Source: Filimonas lacunae | Lineage (GTDB): Bacteria > Bacteroidota > Bacteroidia > Chitinophagales > Chitinophagaceae | Direction of reading: 5' to 3' | Length of the DNA stretch: 64,000 nt | Assembly: GCF_002355595.1 (NCBI RefSeq) | Contig: NZ_AP017422.1 | Coordinates: 4,030,001-4,094,000, forward strand | In this document: piece after piece, positions 9,050-18,125 of the stretch | Layout of the letters: every line of letters starts with the position of its first letter | Position numbering within the stretch: the first letter of the stretch is position 1 | Notes under the pieces: generated by a model | Seen by the model: the letters and a program-made list of their open reading frames with translations, nothing else | Database searches by the model: none | What the model was told of the DNA's origin: nothing | Made by a program: the position numbers and the translations under genes

Positions 9050-10642
9050 TTACATTCTTACCAGCGATACATCATCTATATTACAAAAAGCATTCGCTTC
9101 CCCGGTGGCTAAAAAGCCTACTTCCACTTTTCCACCGCTTACAGTTATATCCCTGATCTCAATGGTTTGCCAGTTATCATTTGCCTTTTCAACACGATAA
9201 CTCAGTTGTTTGCCCCCGCTTGTGGCATACATTTCCAGGTTAGAAAAGCCCGCACTGTTTTTTACATGTGCTGTTAAAACATACTTACCATCCCGCAAAG
9301 CCACATAAGGAGAAGAAGCTACTATCTGCGACACCTTCCGCTGAAAATTCACTTTATCGCTGATGTTTAAGCTCTTTTCACCTATCACCTGTTTACGGTC
9401 GCTTTCTGTGTTAAAGTAATTCAACACCGGCGAATTCGGGCCGTTTACTTCCACATGATTTCCCTCTGTAACAACAGTTGCCCAACCCGTTAATTGTTCC
9501 TGGGCCGGCTTTACGCTGCTTGGGATAGCATTGCGATCTGCTTCAAAACTGCCATTCTTAATATAGTTATTATCATCTGCCACTTTCCATAATCCTGTAG
9601 GCTCCTCCAGGTGCCACGAGCTCACCGAATTGAGGTAGGGATTGGTTCCCGCAAAAGAAATGGGCATCCATTGATTGTATCCTAAACCGTTACCTGCAAA
9701 ATCAGCCCAACGATCACCACAATACACCACCGTTTCGCGATTACTGCCTTTGATCGTATAAAAGAATCCGGTTTGGGTAACATGCGCAAAATCATCACTA
9801 CAGCCATTCATCACCTGCATATCATTGGCAGGCAGGTAAGGACCACGAATATTATCAGCCACCAGGTAATAAGCATAAGAAGCATCCCAGCCATAAATAT
9901 TAGAAGCACACATATAATAGCGACCCTCATATTTAAACATACAGTTGCCCTCCCTGCTTTCACCCTGGAACACCTGTGTACAATCCATCAAACCTATCTT
10001 ACCATTTTTGGAACCAATCTCAGATACATATATCCTGTTACGGCCTCTGCCGTAGGAGTAAACAAGATAAGATTTCCCATCATCCTCATCTGTAAATACA
10101 GTTTGATCGCCCGTGTTACTGGTGCCTATCATGGATTCCATACTAATTTCCTGGTGACGCGTAAAAGGTCCTAAAGGCGAATCTGCCACCAGTATCAGCA
10201 CCTTTCCTCCGTGCTGTACAAACATGGCGTATTGATTCAGCGACAGTAAATAGGCTACCCCTAAACGGCCTACCCACATGGCAGTATCCAGCCCATTCAT
10301 ATACGCTTTAGTAACCACATCCCCTTCAAACTTCCAGTTTACCAAGTCGTCCGAGCTGTAACAGGTCACCGATTCAAATGTGTTGGTCGTTTGTGTTTTG
10401 TAAGAAGAGTCGCGGTAATACTCCGCCTCTTTGTAATGCACACCATACCAGTAATACTTAAATTTACTGCTGTTGGGATCGGCAAATTTAAAAACGCCAC
10501 CTCCCTGGCTGTAGATAGGTTGTCCATCCTGGGTGTTCCAGAATACATCGTTTTTAATGTTCCACATCTGTGCTTTGGTTAGCGAAGCCGTACTTGTTAT
10601 TACACATAGCAATAACAGACAGCGAACCATCATTTTAGTCAT
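9050..10642 (-). CDS. Secreted GH43-family glycosidase with C-terminal carbohydrate-binding module
   Basis: A 530-residue secreted protein (signal peptide to about residue 25). The N-terminal five-bladed propeller carries the opening motif G-G-G-V-F-K-F...Y-Y-W-Y-G (47-67), typical of the GH43 group that includes exo-beta-1,3-galactanases. D179 in 'TGDQTVFTDEDDG' and E231 in 'REGNCMFK' fit the catalytic acid positions of the family. Residues from about 355 to the end ('NGSFEADRN' onward) look like a CBM4/9-type jelly roll. It should act on galactan or arabinogalactan side chains in the periplasm or outside. It is a single gene. Subfamily and substrate are inferred. Confidence 0.85.
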   Translation of the reverse strand: MTKMMVRCLLLLCVITSTASLTKAQMWNIKNDVFWNTQDGQPIYSQGGGVFKFADPNSSKFKYYWYGVHYKEAEYYRDSSYKTQTTNTFESVTCYSSDDLVNWKFEGDVVTKAYMNGLDTAMWVGRLGVAYLLSLNQYAMFVQHGGKVLILVADSPLGPFTRHQEISMESMIGTSNTGDQTVFTDEDDGKSYLVYSYGRGRNRIYVSEIGSKNGKIGLMDCTQVFQGESREGNCMFKYEGRYYMCASNIYGWDASYAYYLVADNIRGPYLPANDMQVMNGCSDDFAHVTQTGFFYTIKGSNRETVVYCGDRWADFAGNGLGYNQWMPISFAGTNPYLNSVSSWHLEEPTGLWKVADDNNYIKNGSFEADRNAIPSSVKPAQEQLTGWATVVTEGNHVEVNGPNSPVLNYFNTESDRKQVIGEKSLNISDKVNFQRKVSQIVASSPYVALRDGKYVLTAHVKNSAGFSNLEMYATSGGKQLSYRVEKANDNWQTIEIRDITVSGGKVEVGFLATGEANAFCNIDDVSLVRM

Positions 10643-10806
10643 ATATATACCCTGCTTTTGATATCTCTGCGCTAAATATGGGGCCTTATTTTAAGGAAGG
10701 CGTCCTGCACTGTAAGATGTAACATTTCATCTATATATACTACAGCCATAACGCCCCTTATTTAAGCGGATATCTTACAGACCATGCACACACGTTGGTA
10801 TAACAC

Positions 10807-11760
10807 CTATAATTTACTAAAACTTACATACTGCACAAAACGCGGCAAGTGGGAATGGTTTACACTGGCAGCATGCGGCAACGTTTGCTGCCACAACACC
10901 AGGTCGCCTTTTTTCCCAGGTACCGGGATAGCGGTTTCTGATTGTATCATAGCCTGATGCGCTTCCTGAAAATCAGGATACGTTTTCATCCAGTCACCAA
11001 ACCGGTGCTGAAAACCCGGCACCACCTTTAATGGCCCCCTGTTTTCTGGCACATCGTTGAGATACACAAGCCCCTGTATGTAATACAAATCCTCTTTTTT
11101 CAAATCAACATCCCAATGCAAACCGCTATGGGCAAATTTCCAGCCTTCCGTTTCCGGCGGGTTAAAGCTTACTTTTTCCGTTCTGGCTATAATATTGTCT
11201 GTACCATACAATTCGGCAAACACCTGCTTAATAGCAGGGTGCGATTTAATAGCATAAATATGCTCATCCTGGTATAACTGCAACATCAGCCCATGCCATT
11301 CAGCATGCCCGTTATACCACGTGGCCGGGTTGGAAAGGTCTACCCCCATATGCCGGCAAATAAGCGCTACTACCGCATCACATAAATGCTCCTCCAGCAG
11401 GCCGCTCACCCGCACATAACCCTGCTCCTGCCAGCATTGCAGCTGCTCATCACTCAATACCCCCTGTTTTATGCGCACCGCCGCCCCGGCAGCATCCTTT
11501 TGTTGCATCCAAAGCGCAAAAGCTGCTGCCGATTCCTGCACCTGTTGCAACCCTCTTCTACCAATCAACCACTCCTGGAAATGAGCAATACTGGTGCAGT
11601 CTGTATATATAAACTGAAAGGCTTCAAAAGCACCCAGGTCATAAAAGCTCATCCAAACATTTTCCACATCCTGGTAATGGGCATATTCCGGCAAAGGCTT
11701 GCCTGTTTTCTTGCATTGGTGATATTCATAGAACACAGGCAAAAAGGTGCAATGGATCAT
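10807..11760 (-). CDS. Phytanoyl-CoA dioxygenase (PhyH) family protein
   Basis: A 317-residue cytosolic protein. The double-stranded beta helix of Fe(II)/2-oxoglutarate oxygenases starts near residue 110, with the metal triad visible as H215-x-D217 ('HSGLHWDVD') and distal H296 ('TLPHAASVNHS'). An arginine near 307 fits the 2-oxoglutarate position. The first 100 residues are an extra N-terminal part. Family members hydroxylate lipids, natural products or modified nucleotides; the substrate here is unknown. It is a lone gene, divergent from the haem protein gene at 11978. Confidence 0.85.
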   Translation of the reverse strand: MIHCTFLPVFYEYHQCKKTGKPLPEYAHYQDVENVWMSFYDLGAFEAFQFIYTDCTSIAHFQEWLIGRRGLQQVQESAAAFALWMQQKDAAGAAVRIKQGVLSDEQLQCWQEQGYVRVSGLLEEHLCDAVVALICRHMGVDLSNPATWYNGHAEWHGLMLQLYQDEHIYAIKSHPAIKQVFAELYGTDNIIARTEKVSFNPPETEGWKFAHSGLHWDVDLKKEDLYYIQGLVYLNDVPENRGPLKVVPGFQHRFGDWMKTYPDFQEAHQAMIQSETAIPVPGKKGDLVLWQQTLPHAASVNHSHLPRFVQYVSFSKL

Positions 11761-11977
11761 AATAGCAGGGTTTATATCGTAGTTCCGGGAAAGTAGTCAA
11801 TTTTTCGGGTTTACCTGCTTTTCATACCCCAATTTTCATGGTGCCGGATGTCTGATCCAGCCCCTGGTTTGTCCACCTCCCCGGATTAATGCTTGCCTTC
11901 CCCCTGCCACCGAACCTATTTTCGTTACAGGGCGCAGGTGCATCCGCGCTATTTCATTCATCATTTAAATACAAGCC

Positions 11978-13306
11978 ATGAAACGAGCCATTCTCCTACT
12001 GATAATAGTGTTCATCGGAATTCAGTTTATACCCGCTTCCGTGCAAAACCCACCGGCTACCCATCCCCTGCAGGCCCCGCCTGCGGTAGCCGGCATTTTG
12101 CAACGGTCCTGTTTCAACTGCCACTCCAACGAAACTCATCTTAACTGGTACGATAAAATAGCGCCTGCGTCCTGGCTGATAGCTGCTGATGTAAAAGAAG
12201 CCCGCTCCCGCTTCAACTTTTCAACCTGGGATACCCTGAGTGCAGCGGATAAGCAGGGCCGCTTCTGGGAAATAGTGAATATGGCTATTACCCGTAAAAT
12301 GCCGCTGCCTACGTATGCCGCGCTGCATCCCGAAGCGCACCTGAGCAAACAGGATATTGACACACTGAAAAAATATGCACAGGAACTTAGCCCCGGCACC
12401 TGGCACGACACTGTGATCGTTCAACAGGCCGAAAAAGAGTTCCTGCAATTTCAGCAGCAACAAACTCCATTCACGCAACAACGCGTAACTGCCAACGGCA
12501 TAGCCTATATACCCGACTTTCAAAACTGGCAGGTCATCAGCACCACCAACCGGTTCGATAACCACAGCATTCGTATCATCTATGCTAATGACATTGCCGC
12601 AAAAGCCATTCGCGAAAATCAAACCGCTTCTTTCCCTGAAGGCAGCACTATTGTAAAAGCCGTATGGAACAGTATAGAAGAAAAGAATGGGAATATCTCC
12701 TCCGGTTCTTTAAATAGTGTTCAGATCATGACCAAAGACTTGAAAAAATTCCCTGACAGCAAAGGCTGGGGCTTTGCCAAATTCAACGGCATTCAATTAA
12801 CTCCCTACGGTCAATCGGCAGCCTTTAATACCACCTGTTTCAACTGCCATAAAATAGCCGATAAAAACGATTATATATTTAACCTGCCCCTGCCGGATGC
12901 GGCTCCGCAACAGCAGGCCACCACCAGTACCCCGCAACGCAAAGTATTTGATGCCCGCGGCCAGCACGTGATTGCCGTGTTTGCCAACAGGGCGCAACAA
13001 TCCATGTCTGTTTTATATGGTAACGATGCCGCTAAAAAACTGTCATTGGCATCCAGCACCACACCGGCAGCAGGCGCGCAGTTTACCCTGGTTACCTACC
13101 AGCAGGCCAACAATCCTTATTGGTTTGGCAGTTATATTAACGGCCGAATACAAAGCGTAGAACAGATCACCGGCATTGGCGCTTCTCCCATGTGGACTTA
13201 TCGTCTGCAACAGGGACAAGCCCCTGCCGACAACACCGGCAAGCCCATCCCCTCCAACGTGCGCATAGCCTTCCTGCTTTCACATAAACCTTCCGTATTC
13301 CCATGA
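11978..13306 (+). CDS. Multidomain c-type haem protein: haem-binding domain plus cytochrome P460-like domains
   Basis: A 442-residue exported protein (signal peptide about 1-21). It has two CxxCH haem c sites, at C45-x-x-C48-H49 and C287-x-x-C290-H291. The first belongs to a small haem-binding domain with a downstream M-P-L-P axial-ligand motif near residue 108. Residues about 150-300 resemble cytochrome P460, and the last 120 residues contain 'NPYWFGSYINGRIQSVE', which looks like a second P460-type strand set. P460 proteins act on hydroxylamine, NO or peroxide; here a periplasmic redox or NO-stress role is inferred. The P460 lysine cross-link cannot be judged by eye. Confidence 0.8.
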   Translation: MKRAILLLIIVFIGIQFIPASVQNPPATHPLQAPPAVAGILQRSCFNCHSNETHLNWYDKIAPASWLIAADVKEARSRFNFSTWDTLSAADKQGRFWEIVNMAITRKMPLPTYAALHPEAHLSKQDIDTLKKYAQELSPGTWHDTVIVQQAEKEFLQFQQQQTPFTQQRVTANGIAYIPDFQNWQVISTTNRFDNHSIRIIYANDIAAKAIRENQTASFPEGSTIVKAVWNSIEEKNGNISSGSLNSVQIMTKDLKKFPDSKGWGFAKFNGIQLTPYGQSAAFNTTCFNCHKIADKNDYIFNLPLPDAAPQQQATTSTPQRKVFDARGQHVIAVFANRAQQSMSVLYGNDAAKKLSLASSTTPAAGAQFTLVTYQQANNPYWFGSYINGRIQSVEQITGIGASPMWTYRLQQGQAPADNTGKPIPSNVRIAFLLSHKPSVFP

Positions 13307-13337
13307 GCCGCCACCATTACCCAATACAAAATATCAA

Positions 13338-13345
13338 TACCTTTG
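13338..13345 (+). promoter_or_regulatory. -7 element before the histidine kinase gene
   Basis: TACCTTTG is a perfect Bacteroidota -7 match (TAnnTTTG), 21 bp before the ATG at 13366. It lies inside the longer reading frame that begins at 13303, which is why the start at 13366 is preferred. Confidence 0.45.
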
Positions 13346-13365
13346 GCCGTATCACATTGTTATTG

Positions 13366-14388
13366 ATGCAGAAGAACAAATTTACCATATCCCGGGCCAC
13401 TATCTGGATCAGCTCCATTGTACTGGGTTTATTATCATCGATACCCCAGTTTGCACAACACCAGTTCAATGCCGCCGAAGCCGCCGTTAACGCGGGCATC
13501 ACCGCCACTTTTGCGCTGGTGATGTGGTATGTAAACCTGTTTATGATGTCGCGGCAAAGCACCAGTGCCCCGCGGCAGCAAACCATCTCGTACACCAGAC
13601 TGCTCAGCAGTTTATTAGTGGGGCTGGTAGTAATGCTGGCCCTTGCCTGCATACAGCAGCTCATACTTTCCCATATCAACTTTGGCCCTACCATGTTAAT
13701 GGTAGAGGTGCGCGGCATACTCATCAACCTGGTATTTTATATGTTCCTGCACCTGTTGCAGCAGAACTACGAAAACCAGCGGGTAACCATGGAACTGGAA
13801 CGGATTAAAAGCGATAATCTTGGTGCACAATACGAACTACTGAAACAGCAGATCAACCCCCACTTCCTGTTCAACAGCCTGAACACGTTAAAAGCGATGG
13901 TAGAAACCGGCGACCAGGAAGCCATTGACTTTATCATCAAACTCTCCAACTTCTACCGTTTTACCCTCGAAAGCCGCAAACTCGACCTCATTCATGTAAG
14001 CGACGAAATGGATATATTGAATGCCTATCTGTTCCTGCAAAAAGCCCGCTTTGATGGCGGCTTCACTTTTACCAATAAGCTGGATAATACCATACTGCAA
14101 ACACTGATACCACCATTCACCCTGCAATTGCTGGTAGAAAACTGTATCAAACACAATGTGGTTTCCCTGCAAAAACCTTTGCACATCCGCATCTATATGG
14201 AGAACAATAAAATAGTGGTAGAAAACCAGGTACAGCTGAAAGCAGGCGATAACAACTCGCTGGGCGTTGGGCTGCAGAATATAGATCTCCGCTACCATCA
14301 CCTGCTGAACCAACACATTGACATTATTAACGACCAGAAAATATTTCAAATCAAACTGCCGGTTATTCATGAACATCATCATCATTGA
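13366..14388 (+). CDS. LytS-type sensor histidine kinase
   Basis: About 340 residues. Three or four transmembrane helices occupy the first 130 residues; then a His_kinase domain with phosphoacceptor His in 'QQINPHFLFNSLNTL' (His codon at 13861, residue 166), and an HATPase end with 'LLVENCIKHN' and 'GVGLQNIDLR'. Such kinases phosphorylate the LytTR regulator encoded directly after. An upstream ATG at 13303 would overlap the haem gene stop by 4 bp and add 21 residues. I prefer 13366 because of a TAnnTTTG element between the two, but the longer form is possible. It overlaps the regulator gene by 20 bp, so translation is coupled. Confidence 0.88.
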   Translation: MQKNKFTISRATIWISSIVLGLLSSIPQFAQHQFNAAEAAVNAGITATFALVMWYVNLFMMSRQSTSAPRQQTISYTRLLSSLLVGLVVMLALACIQQLILSHINFGPTMLMVEVRGILINLVFYMFLHLLQQNYENQRVTMELERIKSDNLGAQYELLKQQINPHFLFNSLNTLKAMVETGDQEAIDFIIKLSNFYRFTLESRKLDLIHVSDEMDILNAYLFLQKARFDGGFTFTNKLDNTILQTLIPPFTLQLLVENCIKHNVVSLQKPLHIRIYMENNKIVVENQVQLKAGDNNSLGVGLQNIDLRYHHLLNQHIDIINDQKIFQIKLPVIHEHHHH

Positions 14389-15139
14389 GGACGAGCTGAA
14401 AACAGCCCAATCACTACAAAAGGCCATCCTGGATTTTAAGCCGGACGCCAGTATCATCGGCCAGTATCAAAGCATAGAAAGCGTGGTGGAAGCCTTTGAA
14501 GGCGGCATCAGTCCAGATCTTATCTTTATGGATATTCAGCTGGCAGATGGCCTTTGCTTTGAAATATTCAAACAGGTGAACATCACCAGCCCCGTTGTGT
14601 TTTGTACCGCTTTTGACGAGTATTCGTTAGACGCCTTTAAAAACAACGGGGTAGATTATATATTAAAGCCCTTTTCCAAAGACGATATACAAAAGGCGTT
14701 AAAGAAAGTAGACGAGCTGCAAAACTTCTTTCAGCAAAAGAATACGCCGGACTGGGAATCGCTGTTGAGCAAGCTAAGCCCTCCCGCTGCCAGTGGTGGC
14801 AAAACCAGCTTTCTCATTTTTCAGCAGCAGAAATATAAAACAGTGAATGTAAAAGACATTGCCTTCTTTTACATTAAACACAATGCCAGCTGGATCATGT
14901 GCTTTGATAAGCAGGAATATCCTATTACCCAGTCGCTGGACCAGATCACCAGCGCTGTATCCGCCCAGCAGTTCTACCGTATTAACCGGCAGTTCCTGGT
15001 GAATTTTAAAGCTATTAAAGAAGTGGAGCCTTATTTCCTGCGTAAACTGTATGTGCGCCTGGTGATAGAAACACCGGAAAAACTGCTGGTGAATAAAGAA
15101 AAAGCCAACAGTTTTCTTTCCTGGATGGAGAACCGGTAA
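14369..15139 (+). CDS. LytTR-family response regulator
   Basis: A 256-residue two-domain regulator. The receiver domain (1-120) has acidic residues 'IIIEDE' at the N-terminus, phosphoacceptor D55 in 'IFMDIQLADG', and the switch 'VFCTAFDEY' and lysine in 'YILKPFSK'. A LytTR DNA-binding domain follows (about 150-256; 'QQFYRINRQFLVN'). It is partner to the kinase with which it overlaps. The open frame extends 17 codons upstream to 14318, but the receiver starts exactly at MNIIIIEDE, so 14369 is chosen. Targets may include the downstream DUF1223 and hydrolase genes; that is inference from position only. Confidence 0.92.
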   Translation: MNIIIIEDELKTAQSLQKAILDFKPDASIIGQYQSIESVVEAFEGGISPDLIFMDIQLADGLCFEIFKQVNITSPVVFCTAFDEYSLDAFKNNGVDYILKPFSKDDIQKALKKVDELQNFFQQKNTPDWESLLSKLSPPAASGGKTSFLIFQQQKYKTVNVKDIAFFYIKHNASWIMCFDKQEYPITQSLDQITSAVSAQQFYRINRQFLVNFKAIKEVEPYFLRKLYVRLVIETPEKLLVNKEKANSFLSWMENR

Positions 15140-15232
15140 TACCCCGAAATTTTCAAAGCCGGCCCTGTCTAACTCAGGTGGCAAAATGACCGGCCGAACA
15201 CCTTTTTACTTACTACGGCTGCCTGTTACTGG

Positions 15233-15240
15233 TACTTTTG
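15233..15240 (+). promoter_or_regulatory. -7 element for the DUF1223 gene
   Basis: TACTTTTG fits the TAnnTTTG consensus and lies 21 bp before the ATG at 15262, a normal leader length for this phylum. No clear -33 TTTG was seen upstream. Confidence 0.5.
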
Positions 15241-15261
15241 AGTCAACAAAAACCAAAAGAC

Positions 15262-16038
15262 ATGAAACCAGCAAACATAGCAGCCGTAGGCATTTCAGCA
15301 GTACTTACTCTTTTTACCGCAGCAGTGATCGCCTGCAATATTACTACTGCTAAACCCAAAGAGATACCACCAGCCACACCCGGCAAAGGCTTCGCAGTAT
15401 TAGAACTATTCACTTCCGAAGGTTGCTCCAGCTGTCCGCCCGCCGATGCACTGCTGGCACAAATTCAACAGGTAACAGATACCCTGCCTGTATATGTGCT
15501 GGCCTATCACGTAGATTACTGGCGTCGCCAGGGCTGGAAAGATATTTTCAGCTCGCCGCAAAACGAAGAACGTCAATACCACTACAGCCAGCAATTGGGC
15601 GAACAGGTATATACCCCGCAACTGATCATTAACGGTAAAACTTCTATAGTAGGGTCTGATGCCCCTAACATACAACAGGCCCTGCAAAACGAGTTAAACA
15701 GCGCCAGCGCCAACACCTTGCAAATAAGCGGCACACAACAAAACAACCGCCTGCAGTTTCAATACCAGCTTACCGGCAATACCCGTAATATGCAACTGCT
15801 GATTGCTGTTGTGCAAAAACACGGTGTAAGCCAGGTAACAAGAGGAGAAAACGCCGGTCACACCTTGTCGCACGTAGCCATTGTGCGCCAGTTTCAAACC
15901 TGGGATATTAAAGGCAACTCTGGCAGTGGACAGGTACAGCTTGCACAAAGCTTTCAGCAACAGGATAACAACCTGGTAGGCTTTTTACAGAACATCGAAA
16001 CCGGCGAAATCACCGCCGCAGCCAACATCACCCTGTAA
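15262..16038 (+). CDS. DUF1223 thioredoxin-fold lipoprotein or secreted protein
   Basis: A 258-residue exported protein with an N-terminal hydrophobic segment (about 8-28) ending near 'AVIACN', a possible lipobox. The DUF1223 signature is clear: 'VLELFTSEGCSSCPPAD' with a C-x-x-C pair, followed by 'VDYWRRQGWKDIF' and 'YTPQLIINGK'. The family has a thioredoxin-like fold and a predicted periplasmic redox role; its substrate is unknown. The start is set at the ATG at 15262, because the eight codons before it begin with TTG and lie over the promoter. The alpha/beta hydrolase gene follows after 44 bp and is probably co-transcribed. Confidence 0.85.
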   Translation: MKPANIAAVGISAVLTLFTAAVIACNITTAKPKEIPPATPGKGFAVLELFTSEGCSSCPPADALLAQIQQVTDTLPVYVLAYHVDYWRRQGWKDIFSSPQNEERQYHYSQQLGEQVYTPQLIINGKTSIVGSDAPNIQQALQNELNSASANTLQISGTQQNNRLQFQYQLTGNTRNMQLLIAVVQKHGVSQVTRGENAGHTLSHVAIVRQFQTWDIKGNSGSGQVQLAQSFQQQDNNLVGFLQNIETGEITAAANITL

Positions 16039-16082
16039 TCCATTTTATTCAATCATTCATCAATCTATAAATACAACACATT

Positions 16083-16874
16083 ATGACAAGTCAAAACCAA
16101 CCACGCAACCGCTTCACTCATCTGGCCATCGCCACCTTAGTAGCCGTATCTCCCCTGTTCTCTTTTGCACAAAACAAACAGGAAGCACACAAAACCGCTA
16201 AAAACATTGTATTAGTGCACGGCGCGTTTGCCGATGGCTCTGGCTGGAAACCCGTATATGACATTCTTACCCGCAAAGGTTACCATGTAAGCATTGTACA
16301 AAACCCCCTCACCTCTTTGCAGGCCGATGTAGACGCCACCAACAGCGTCATCAACCAGCAGGATAGCAACGTAGTGTTGGTAGGCCACTCCTGGGGCGGC
16401 ACCGTTATTACAGAAGCAGGCGTGAACCCTAAAGTAAGCGCGCTGGTATACATAGCCGCCTTTATGCCCGACAAAGGAGAATCTGCCGGCAAATGGGTTG
16501 CAGCCGCTCCTCCTGCCCCCGAAGCAGGCTTTACACAACCAGACAGCGCCGGCTATGTATATTTCGATCCCGCTAAATTCCAAAAAGGGTTTGCCGGTGA
16601 CCTGCCAAAAGCACAAAGCGATTTCATGAACGCCTCACAGGTGCCTATCAAAGGGCAATGCTTTGCCGAAGCAGTACAAAACGTGGCCTGGAAAACAAAA
16701 CCCAGCTATGGCATTGTAGCCACCGAAGACAAAGCATTAAGCCCCGTAACAGAACGCACTATGTATCAACGCGCGCATGCTAAAACCACCGAAATAAAAG
16801 GCAGCCATGTGGTGTTTTTATCACAGCCCGAAGCAGTAGCCAAAGTCATTATAGCCGCGGCTGAAAATCTATAA
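16083..16874 (+). CDS. Secreted alpha/beta-fold hydrolase
   Basis: A 263-residue protein with a signal peptide (cleaved near 'FSFAQ', residue 30). The alpha/beta hydrolase core shows the oxyanion motif 'LVHGAFADGSGW' (44-55), nucleophile S103 in 'GHSWGG', an acidic residue region 'ATEDKALSP', and the catalytic His in 'KGSHVVFLSQP' near 248. It belongs to the small salicylate-esterase-like group often labelled simply alpha/beta hydrolase. Esterase or lactonase activity on small molecules is likely; the substrate is unknown. It is second in the pair with the DUF1223 gene. Confidence 0.85.
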   Translation: MTSQNQPRNRFTHLAIATLVAVSPLFSFAQNKQEAHKTAKNIVLVHGAFADGSGWKPVYDILTRKGYHVSIVQNPLTSLQADVDATNSVINQQDSNVVLVGHSWGGTVITEAGVNPKVSALVYIAAFMPDKGESAGKWVAAAPPAPEAGFTQPDSAGYVYFDPAKFQKGFAGDLPKAQSDFMNASQVPIKGQCFAEAVQNVAWKTKPSYGIVATEDKALSPVTERTMYQRAHAKTTEIKGSHVVFLSQPEAVAKVIIAAAENL

Positions 16875-16889
16875 ACCTATATACTCAAA

Positions 16890-16915
16890 AAGCGCCTCAT
16901 CAAAATGAGGCGCTT
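16890..16915. terminator. Hairpin terminator between convergent genes
   Basis: AAGCGCCTCAT and ATGAGGCGCTT pair perfectly over 11 bp with a 4-nt loop. The T-run is best on the minus strand, so it mainly ends the Sus operon coming from the right. Confidence 0.8.
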
Positions 16916-16951
16916 CCTAAGCATGTTATTCCTTCTGTACCTGTTCTCTTA

Positions 16952-18106
16952 TTACAACAACTCTTCCAGCTTCTTCAATAACTCTTCCCCTCTCAGGTTC
17001 TTGGCAACGATTTTACCAGCGGGGTCTATCAGAAAGTTTTGAGGAATAGCAGAGATACCGTATTTTAAAGCAGGCTCACTGCTCCAGTATTTAAGATCCG
17101 ATACATTGGTCCATGCGCCTAATCCATCTTTCTTAATAGCCTCTATCCACTTTTCCTTGCCACCGGCATTGTCAAGTGAAACACCAAAAACAGTAAAGCC
17201 TTTATCCTTGAACTTATTGTAGGCAATTACCACATTCGGGTTTTCTTTACGACAAGGACCACACCAGCTGGCCCAGAAATCCAGTAACACATATTTTCCA
17301 CGTTGAGAAGAAAGTGCTACTAACTGACCATCGGGTGTATTTGCGGCAAAGTCAGGCGCTTTGCTACCGATAGTGATATCCAGCTGCCCTTGTATCCTTT
17401 TGGCAAAAGCAATACCTGAAAGTGAGTTACGTTGCTCTTCCGGCAGCTTCTTATACATTTCCAGTATTTTGTACATACTCTCCCTGGAACCGCCACCATA
17501 GCGCTGTAACACATAGAACAGAATGGGCGACTCCGGGTTTTCATCAATATACTTTTTATATACCCCTTCGTACAACTCATTCTTCGTACTGTTCAGCTTC
17601 TCATCTATCTCCTGCTTTTGCTCCGCCGTTACACCTTTTTCATGCCCCTGTTTCATCAGGTCCATCAACTTTTGCTGATACACTTTTGCCTGTTCATTTA
17701 TTTTCACATACTCTGTATGGCTTTTAGAACCCGCTACAGTGTAATTCACAAAATGGCCCTCATTCGTGATGCTCATATTGCCCGGTTCCAGGTAAATCTG
17801 CATCCGGTTGGTCTGGCCAAGCATTACACCAGGGTGGTCGCCAGGATGGCTTTCCTTACCCAGCATATCCACCAGCAAAGGCTCTATAATAGTCAAGTCA
17901 AGACTATATTTACCATCCACCACCCAGGCGCTATCCAGGTGTTTAGCGCCATCTTCGGTGTAAAAAACATAGATCTTATTATACTTCTCTTCCACATTCA
18001 CATACTTGCCGGATATATGCACTTTTTTCAATTCCGGCTTTTGCGCCAGGCTGCCTAATGGTAAAGCCAGCAAACACGCGCCAACTAATGGTAAATACTT
18101 CATCAC
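16952..18106 (-). CDS. TlpA-type thiol-disulfide oxidoreductase with N-terminal DUF4369-like domain
   Basis: A 384-residue exported protein. A signal peptide (1-21) is followed by a DUF4369-like beta domain (about 28-130), a helical linker, and a C-terminal thioredoxin domain (about 245-384) with the active site W-C-G-P-C at C282/C285 in 'FWASWCGPCRKENP'. Members reduce disulfides of periplasmic proteins or haem-related substrates. It is the last gene of the SusC-SusD-DUF4843-PKD operon, 19 bp after the PKD-like gene. This gene set is common in Bacteroidota and is usually thought to act on peptides, metals or haem-type ligands and less on glycans; that reading is inference. Confidence 0.9.
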   Translation of the reverse strand: MMKYLPLVGACLLALPLGSLAQKPELKKVHISGKYVNVEEKYNKIYVFYTEDGAKHLDSAWVVDGKYSLDLTIIEPLLVDMLGKESHPGDHPGVMLGQTNRMQIYLEPGNMSITNEGHFVNYTVAGSKSHTEYVKINEQAKVYQQKLMDLMKQGHEKGVTAEQKQEIDEKLNSTKNELYEGVYKKYIDENPESPILFYVLQRYGGGSRESMYKILEMYKKLPEEQRNSLSGIAFAKRIQGQLDITIGSKAPDFAANTPDGQLVALSSQRGKYVLLDFWASWCGPCRKENPNVVIAYNKFKDKGFTVFGVSLDNAGGKEKWIEAIKKDGLGAWTNVSDLKYWSSEPALKYGISAIPQNFLIDPAGKIVAKNLRGEELLKKLEELL

Positions 18107-18125
18107 TCTTTGTTTATGTTATTAT

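Noticed and set aside
4860-10642. Type IX secretion C-terminal sorting domains on secreted enzymes
   Set aside because: None of the secreted glycosidases ends in a recognisable type A or B sorting domain; the GH16 enzyme is a lipoprotein.
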